A stretch of DNA of 5,446 bases from positions 1 through 5,446 of the forward strand of contig JANXYW010000450.1 of the NCBI GenBank assembly GCA_025355835.1, in the 5' to 3' direction. Source of the stretch: Chloroflexota bacterium. Its GTDB lineage: Bacteria; Chloroflexota; Dehalococcoidia; DSTF01; JACRBR01. A program made the position numbers and the translations under genes. Positions 1 to 5,446 of the stretch are shown piece by piece. The notes beneath the pieces are model-generated. The model was not told the DNA's origin. It ran no database searches and was given only the letters and a program-made list of their open reading frames with translations. Numbering within the stretch: position 1 is the first letter of the stretch; each line of letters opens with the position of its first letter.

Positions 1-66
1 GGTCTAGTTGTCGCGACGATCGCACAAGGCCGCGTCGTGCACGAGAGCGGGGTGCCCGTTGCCTAA
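1..66 (+). CDS. pyrC: C-terminal end of dihydroorotase (partial, 5' end outside window)
   Basis: The frame beginning at base 1 is open for 21 codons and ends at TAA 64-66. It reads GLVVATIAQGRVVHESGVPV followed by A and the stop. The pattern V-x-A-T-I-x-x-G-R-V-V is typical of the very end of dihydroorotases and related cyclic amidohydrolases, where the last beta-strands close the small composite domain next to the barrel. Dihydroorotase interconverts N-carbamoyl-aspartate and dihydroorotate in the cytoplasm, third step of UMP synthesis. The identity rests on this short tail plus position: in several bacterial groups, Chloroflexota among them, pyrC lies directly before carA. The catalytic part is outside the window, so another amidohydrolase such as an allantoinase or hydantoinase cannot be excluded from the tail alone. 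The stop lies inside the carA reading region, giving an 8-base overlap with the chosen carA start, which suggests translational coupling. Confidence 0.68.
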   Translation, partial: GLVVATIAQGRVVHESGVPVA

Positions 67-1153
67 GGCGCTCCTCGTGCTCGAAGATGGCTCTTCGTTT
101 GTGGGCGATGCGTTTGGCGCGCCGGTGCGATCGCACGGCGAGGTTGTGTTCTGCACGTCGATGACGGGGTATCAGGAAGCGCTGACCGATCCGTCGTTCG
201 CCGAGCAGGTGTTGGTGATGACGTACCCGTTGCAGGGCAACTACGGCATCAACGAGTTCGATGTGGAATCGCGCCGCATCCAGGTGCGTGCGTTCATTGT
301 GCGCGAGGACTGCGAGACGCCGAGTCACTGGCGCTCGAAGCGCACGTTGCACGACTATCTCGCCGAGAACGGCGTCCCCGGTATCGCCGGCATCGACACG
401 CGCGCCCTGACCCGCAGGCTGCGCACGAGCGGTGTGATGATGGGCGTCGTGACGCAGGACGAGACCGCCGAGGAGGCGCTGGGTCGCCTGCGCGAGATGC
501 CGCGCTACGGTTCGACGGACCTTGTGCCGTGGGTGAGTACGCGCCGCCCGTACGAGTACCCGGGCAACGGCGAGCCTCGGCCGGGCCGCAAGATCGTCGT
601 CCTCGACCTTGGTGTGAAGTACAACATCCTCCGCGTGCTGTACGGCCTCGGCTGCGAGCCCGTCGTCGTGCCATGCCAGACGACCGCGGAAGATATTCTT
701 GCGATGCGGCCCGATGGCGTGTTGCTGTCGCCAGGCCCGGGCGACCCGGCGCTGCTCGGCTATGCGGTCGAGACGGCGCGGGGGCTCGTCGGCAAGACGC
801 CGGTGATGGGCATCTGCTTGGGCCATCAGGTGATTGGGGCTGCCTTTGGCGCACATTCGTTCAAGCTGAAGTTCGGGCATCGGGGTGCCAACCATCCCGT
901 GCGGGAGGAAGCGAGCGGTCGCGTCTACATCACTGCCCAGAATCACGGCTACGCAGTCGATGACACGGGTTTGGCGGCCGACATCGAAGTGAGCCATCGC
1001 AACGTGAACGACGGCACGGTCGAGGGGCTGCGCCATCGGCGGGAGCCGGTGATGACGATTCAGTACCACTCCGAGGCGTCGCCAGGGCCGCTCGATAACA
1101 TGTACCTGTTCGAGCGCTTTTTGGAGATGGTGGATGCAGTACACGCGCGCTAA
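59..1153 (+). CDS. carA: Carbamoyl-phosphate synthase small subunit (glutaminase)
   Basis: CarA hydrolyses glutamine and channels the ammonia to CarB for carbamoyl phosphate synthesis (pyrimidines and arginine). From TTG 59 the protein has 364 residues (E. coli CarA has 382). It opens with PKALLVLEDGSSF, the usual CarA N-terminus. The N-terminal domain carries MTGYQE at 35-40 and later GIDTRALTRRLR. The class I glutamine amidotransferase domain starts near K178 and has SPGPGD at 224-229, the nucleophile elbow GICLGHQ with Cys253, and the catalytic His337 and Glu339. Flanking signatures HRGANHPV and QNHGYAVD are also present. The frame is open back to a TTG at base 8, but those 17 extra residues are unlike CarA and overlap the pyrC tail; TTG 59 places the start where the family expects it, with a G-rich weak Shine-Dalgarno (GGGG, 49-52). 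One oddity is that the usual H-P-E of the triad segment is H-S-E here. The partner gene carB is about 1.26 kb downstream instead of adjacent. Confidence 0.97.
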   Translation: MPKALLVLEDGSSFVGDAFGAPVRSHGEVVFCTSMTGYQEALTDPSFAEQVLVMTYPLQGNYGINEFDVESRRIQVRAFIVREDCETPSHWRSKRTLHDYLAENGVPGIAGIDTRALTRRLRTSGVMMGVVTQDETAEEALGRLREMPRYGSTDLVPWVSTRRPYEYPGNGEPRPGRKIVVLDLGVKYNILRVLYGLGCEPVVVPCQTTAEDILAMRPDGVLLSPGPGDPALLGYAVETARGLVGKTPVMGICLGHQVIGAAFGAHSFKLKFGHRGANHPVREEASGRVYITAQNHGYAVDDTGLAADIEVSHRNVNDGTVEGLRHRREPVMTIQYHSEASPGPLDNMYLFERFLEMVDAVHAR

Positions 1154-1173
1154 GAAGGACTACAATATCGTCA

Positions 1174-1195
1174 CGGCATCCCGTCGCGGGTGCCG
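1174..1195 (+). other. GC-rich hairpin downstream of carA
   Basis: Bases 1174-1178 plus 1180-1183 (CGGCA, bulged T1179, CCCG) pair with 1187-1195 (CGGGTGCCG) around a TCG loop. This gives nine base pairs with a single-base bulge, starting 21 bases after the carA stop. No T-tract follows (the next bases are GGCGAGAACAAC), so it is not a standard intrinsic terminator. It could be a 3' stabilising or attenuating structure between carA and the acetyltransferase gene, or a chance product of high GC. Confidence 0.4.
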
Positions 1196-1223
1196 GGCGA
1201 GAACAACGTAACGACGGTCGCAC

Positions 1224-1228
1224 GGAGG
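1224..1228 (+). promoter_or_regulatory. Shine-Dalgarno of the GNAT gene
   Basis: GGAGG lies six bases before ATG 1235, a near-ideal ribosome binding site. It decides the start against the upstream in-frame GTG at 1190, which would add 15 residues, has no comparable site and falls in the hairpin. It is the strongest Shine-Dalgarno in the window; those of carA, the membrane gene and carB are weak. Confidence 0.8.
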
Positions 1229-1234
1229 CTCATC

Positions 1235-1708
1235 ATGGCAGAGACGAACGTACAGGCCGAACCGACGTACAGGCAGGCGAACATCAACGACGCCGATGCC
1301 ATCGCCTCCGTCATCACGGAGGTGATGAAGGAGGCTAATCCCGTCGGCTTCGAGCGCGCGCTGACGCCCGACGAAGTGCGCACGTGGATCAGCCGCATGG
1401 GCGGCGAAGGCGGTGCCTTCCTCGCCTTCATCGGCGGCAAGGTCGTTGGCTTCGCGGCGCTCGACTACAACACGTTCGAGCCCGACACCGTCATCCTCGG
1501 CGTTTGGATGCTCCGCGAAGTGCGCCGAAAAGGCATCGGCACGTCGCTGGCCGAGTACGCGCTCGGCTTCGCACGCGACAAAGGTTACAAGCGCATCCGC
1601 GGCCGACTGCCGCACGACAACGAGGTGGCGCTAACGTTCCTCAGCAGCATTGGTGCGCTGGTACCGATTTACAACCCGGAAGCGCGCTTCGAACTGCCGT
1701 TGGTGTAG
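1235..1708 (+). CDS. GNAT-family N-acetyltransferase
   Basis: A 157-residue protein, about the usual length for a single-domain GNAT enzyme, which transfers an acetyl group from acetyl-CoA to an amine. The fold can be read in order: a first strand with the typical Y-R-Q-A-N-x-x-D-A-D-A-I opening (residues 12-23), an alpha1-alpha2 region containing the segment NPVGFERALTPDEV, strands ending in FLAFIGGKVVGFAALDY, then motif A, where VWMLREV is followed by R97-R-K-G100-I-G102, the pyrophosphate-binding loop of acetyl-CoA (R/Q-x-x-G-x-G/A). Helix 3 and the motif B region follow (YALGFARDKGYKRIRGRLPHDNEVALTFLSSIGA). The C-terminal part has Tyr residues that could act as general acid. No membrane segment or signal is visible. 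The substrate cannot be told; resemblance to RimI-type or antibiotic acetyltransferases is only at fold level. It lies 81 bases after carA on the same strand, so co-transcription is likely, but no pyrimidine role is known to me for such an enzyme. Confidence 0.92.
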   Translation: MAETNVQAEPTYRQANINDADAIASVITEVMKEANPVGFERALTPDEVRTWISRMGGEGGAFLAFIGGKVVGFAALDYNTFEPDTVILGVWMLREVRRKGIGTSLAEYALGFARDKGYKRIRGRLPHDNEVALTFLSSIGALVPIYNPEARFELPLV

Positions 1709-1719
1709 CGGAACCGCAG

Positions 1720-1733
1720 CCTACGGCCGTAGG
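1720..1733. repeat. 14-bp perfect palindrome
   Basis: CCTACGGCCGTAGG equals its own reverse complement over all 14 bases. It starts 12 bases after the acetyltransferase stop. It could be an operator-like dyad, a REP-like fragment, or a short structure after the gene. With no loop and no following T-run it is not a usual intrinsic terminator. Confidence 0.75.
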
Positions 1734-1769
1734 GATTGCACAGATTGCGCAGATTGCGCAAATTGAGAA
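1734..1769 (+). repeat. 9-bp tandem repeat (GATTGCRCA), about four units
   Basis: Units are GATTGCACA (1734-1742), GATTGCGCA (1743-1751), GATTGCGCA (1752-1760) and a decayed AATTGAGAA (1761-1769). Because TGCGCA is self-complementary, units two and three also form a perfect inverted repeat, TTGCGCA-GAT-TGCGCAA at 1745-1761. The period of nine is a multiple of three, so a frame crossing it would read an I-A-Q repeat, but no gene is supported here. It could be a tandem binding site or a simple-sequence expansion. Confidence 0.85.
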
Positions 1770-1797
1770 TGGGAAGCCGGAGAAACGCATCGTACGT

Positions 1798-1815
1798 ACA
1801 GGTCTTCAGACCTGT
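1798..1815. repeat. Inverted repeat ACAGGTCT-TC-AGACCTGT
   Basis: Arms 1798-1805 and 1808-1815 are perfect reverse complements separated by two bases; as RNA this would be a seven-pair stem with a TTCA tetraloop. It is flanked by CGTACGTAC on the left and CCCGG on the right and is not followed by a T-run, so a terminator role is doubtful. The form resembles short palindromic intergenic elements scattered in many copies in some environmental bacterial genomes; that is an inference. Confidence 0.75.
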
Positions 1816-1844
1816 CCCGGTAGGAACCAGGACGACGAAATAGG

Positions 1845-1876
1845 AACTGTGAACTGCAAATCGTGAACTGTGAACT
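1845..1876 (+). repeat. Duplicated AACTGTGAACT motif, 21-base period
   Basis: The 11-mer AACTGTGAACT occurs at 1845-1855 and 1866-1876, exactly 21 bases apart, and each copy contains GAACT-type subrepeats seven bases apart when the base before is included (GAACT-GT-GAACT). The second copy ends seven bases before the GTG of the membrane-protein gene, so this repeat occupies the place where its ribosome binding site should be. Confidence 0.8.
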
Positions 1877-1882
1877 TCTAAC

Positions 1883-2377
1883 GTGAGCAACGAACTCCGC
1901 ATCGACGCTGTGCTGAAGAGCATCGACGTGTACGGACGCCTGGCGTTCGGCGGTCAGTGCGTCGCGGCTATGGCGATGATTGCCGCACCGCTGCTGCTGC
2001 TCACGGCCAGTATCTTGCCATTCGCCGTCTGGGGCGACAATCATCGCGAGGCGATTGCGGTGTGGCTGGGCGGCTGGGTGTTGGCGCTTGCGGTAGGTGC
2101 GGCCGGCGTCGGGTTCGGCGTGTTTTGCTGGCGCTGGTCGGGCGACTGGATCACGGAGTGGCCGGGCTACGCCGTCGCGTTCGGGTTCGCCGGCCTCGGC
2201 AACGCCGGCCTCGGCTACATGCTGACATCGACGCCGATCCCGATCTACCTGTCGTTCGCGATCGCTATGTCGGCGGTATTCGTCGCGGGGTTGCTCGTCG
2301 CCGGCCATCTGGGCGGCATGCGCGTGCTGCCGGAGCAGCGCGAGCAGCGCGAGCGCGAGTTAGCGAGCCGCCGCTGA
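1883..2377 (+). CDS. Small four-helix membrane protein, unknown function
   Basis: A 164-residue protein that I do not recognise as any named family. Four hydrophobic segments are visible at about 26-50, 58-82, 94-114 and 121-144, preceded by a short polar N-terminus and followed by a charged cytoplasmic-looking tail of Glu, Gln and Arg (151-164, EQREQRERELASRR). Helices two and three are rich in Gly and Ala, and a W-R-W-S-G-D-W segment (83-89) joins them. There is no cleavable signal peptide and no obvious catalytic motif. GTG 1883 is the first start in the open frame, but no Shine-Dalgarno precedes it because the spacer repeat sits there; a GTG at 1910 is a possible alternative. Codon use matches the high-GC neighbours and the hydrophobic pattern supports a real gene. 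It ends 40 bases before carB on the same strand. Role, if any, in carbamoyl phosphate metabolism is unknown. Confidence 0.75.
   Translation: MSNELRIDAVLKSIDVYGRLAFGGQCVAAMAMIAAPLLLLTASILPFAVWGDNHREAIAVWLGGWVLALAVGAAGVGFGVFCWRWSGDWITEWPGYAVAFGFAGLGNAGLGYMLTSTPIPIYLSFAIAMSAVFVAGLLVAGHLGGMRVLPEQREQRERELASRR
2333..2359 (+). repeat. In-gene 9-bp repeat encoding EQR-EQR-ERE
   Basis: GAGCAGCGC is repeated twice (2333-2341, 2342-2350) and followed by GAGCGCGAG. It encodes the charged tail of the membrane protein, residues 151-159, in frame with the nine-base period. Such tails vary in length by repeat slippage and usually sit on the cytoplasmic side. Confidence 0.7.
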
Positions 2378-2417
2378 TGACGCACATGTCTGTCGCAGTC
2401 CCAGGATCCCCCAAGGC

Positions 2418-5446
<3,029 letters not shown>

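Larger units (their letters stand above)
1709..1882. other. Repeat-rich intergenic spacer, no gene
   Basis: This 174-base stretch lies between the acetyltransferase stop and the membrane-protein GTG. It is visibly less GC-rich than the flanking genes and contains, in order, a 14-base perfect palindrome, a 9-base tandem repeat with an embedded inverted repeat, an 8-base-arm inverted repeat and a duplicated 11-base motif (each listed separately). Frames that cross it are short shadow frames lacking family-like content. I find no convincing -35/-10 pair and no T-tract terminator. It looks like accumulated short-repeat intergenic DNA, not a coding or structured-RNA region that I can name. Confidence 0.7.

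Noticed and set aside
294..854. 186-codon minus-strand frame opposite carA
   Set aside because: Arg/Ser/Pro-rich shadow of carA with no recognisable domain; carA is intact on the + strand.
1161..1166. TACAAT as a -10 promoter box after carA
   Set aside because: No acceptable -35 hexamer sits 16-18 bases upstream, and a single hexamer is not enough evidence in a likely operon.
1160..1615. 151-codon minus-strand frame opposite the GNAT gene
   Set aside because: The + strand frame has the acetyl-CoA loop and a strong Shine-Dalgarno; the opposite frame has neither.
1798..1815. Intrinsic terminator for the GNAT gene
   Set aside because: The stem is followed by CCCGGTAGG, not a T-run, so the standard terminator criteria are not met.
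1734..1876. Possible small CRISPR array
   Set aside because: The repeats are 9-11 bases, contiguous or with a single 21-base period, without uniform unique spacers or cas genes.
1721..2308. 195-codon minus-strand frame across the repeat spacer and membrane gene
   Set aside because: Its C-terminal part is made only of the spacer repeats and the rest is highly charged antisense sequence; the + strand frame shows four coherent hydrophobic segments.

Overview
The window is high-GC bacterial chromosomal DNA, with every real gene on the + strand. It carries part of a de novo pyrimidine (UMP) biosynthesis cluster. In order it holds the last codons of a probable dihydroorotase gene (pyrC), a complete carA (small, glutaminase subunit of carbamoyl-phosphate synthetase), a GNAT-family N-acetyltransferase, a small four-helix membrane protein of unknown function, and carB (large subunit of the same synthetase), which runs off the right edge. 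The wording of CarB (for example the stretch IPRWPFDKF and an N-terminus starting almost directly with VLIIGSGPIVIGQ), the pyrC-carA order and the GC-rich codon use look most like Chloroflexota. That assignment is made from memory of the family and is an inference.

Layout. 1-66: pyrC tail, overlapping the carA start. 59-1153: carA. 1154-1234: short spacer with a GC-rich hairpin but no T-tract. 1235-1708: GNAT gene with a strong Shine-Dalgarno. 1709-1882: a 174-base gene-free spacer that is poorer in GC than its flanks and packed with short repeats and palindromes. 1883-2377: membrane protein. 2378-2417: 40-base gap. 2418-end: carB, 1009 codons visible, GTG start, no stop in the window.

How the genes work together. 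CarA hydrolyses glutamine and passes ammonia to CarB. CarB uses two ATP to make carbamoyl phosphate from ammonia and bicarbonate, and carbamoyl phosphate enters the pyrimidine pathway that includes dihydroorotase. The unusual point is that carA and carB, usually adjacent, are separated by two genes with no evident pyrimidine role and by a repeat-bearing spacer. This suggests an insertion into an ancestral pyrC-carA-carB operon. I see no mobile element genes, CRISPR array, tRNA or rRNA, and nothing that amounts to a new multi-gene system. The most unusual parts are the spacer repeats, the orphan membrane gene and an insertion in the first ATP-grasp domain of CarB.
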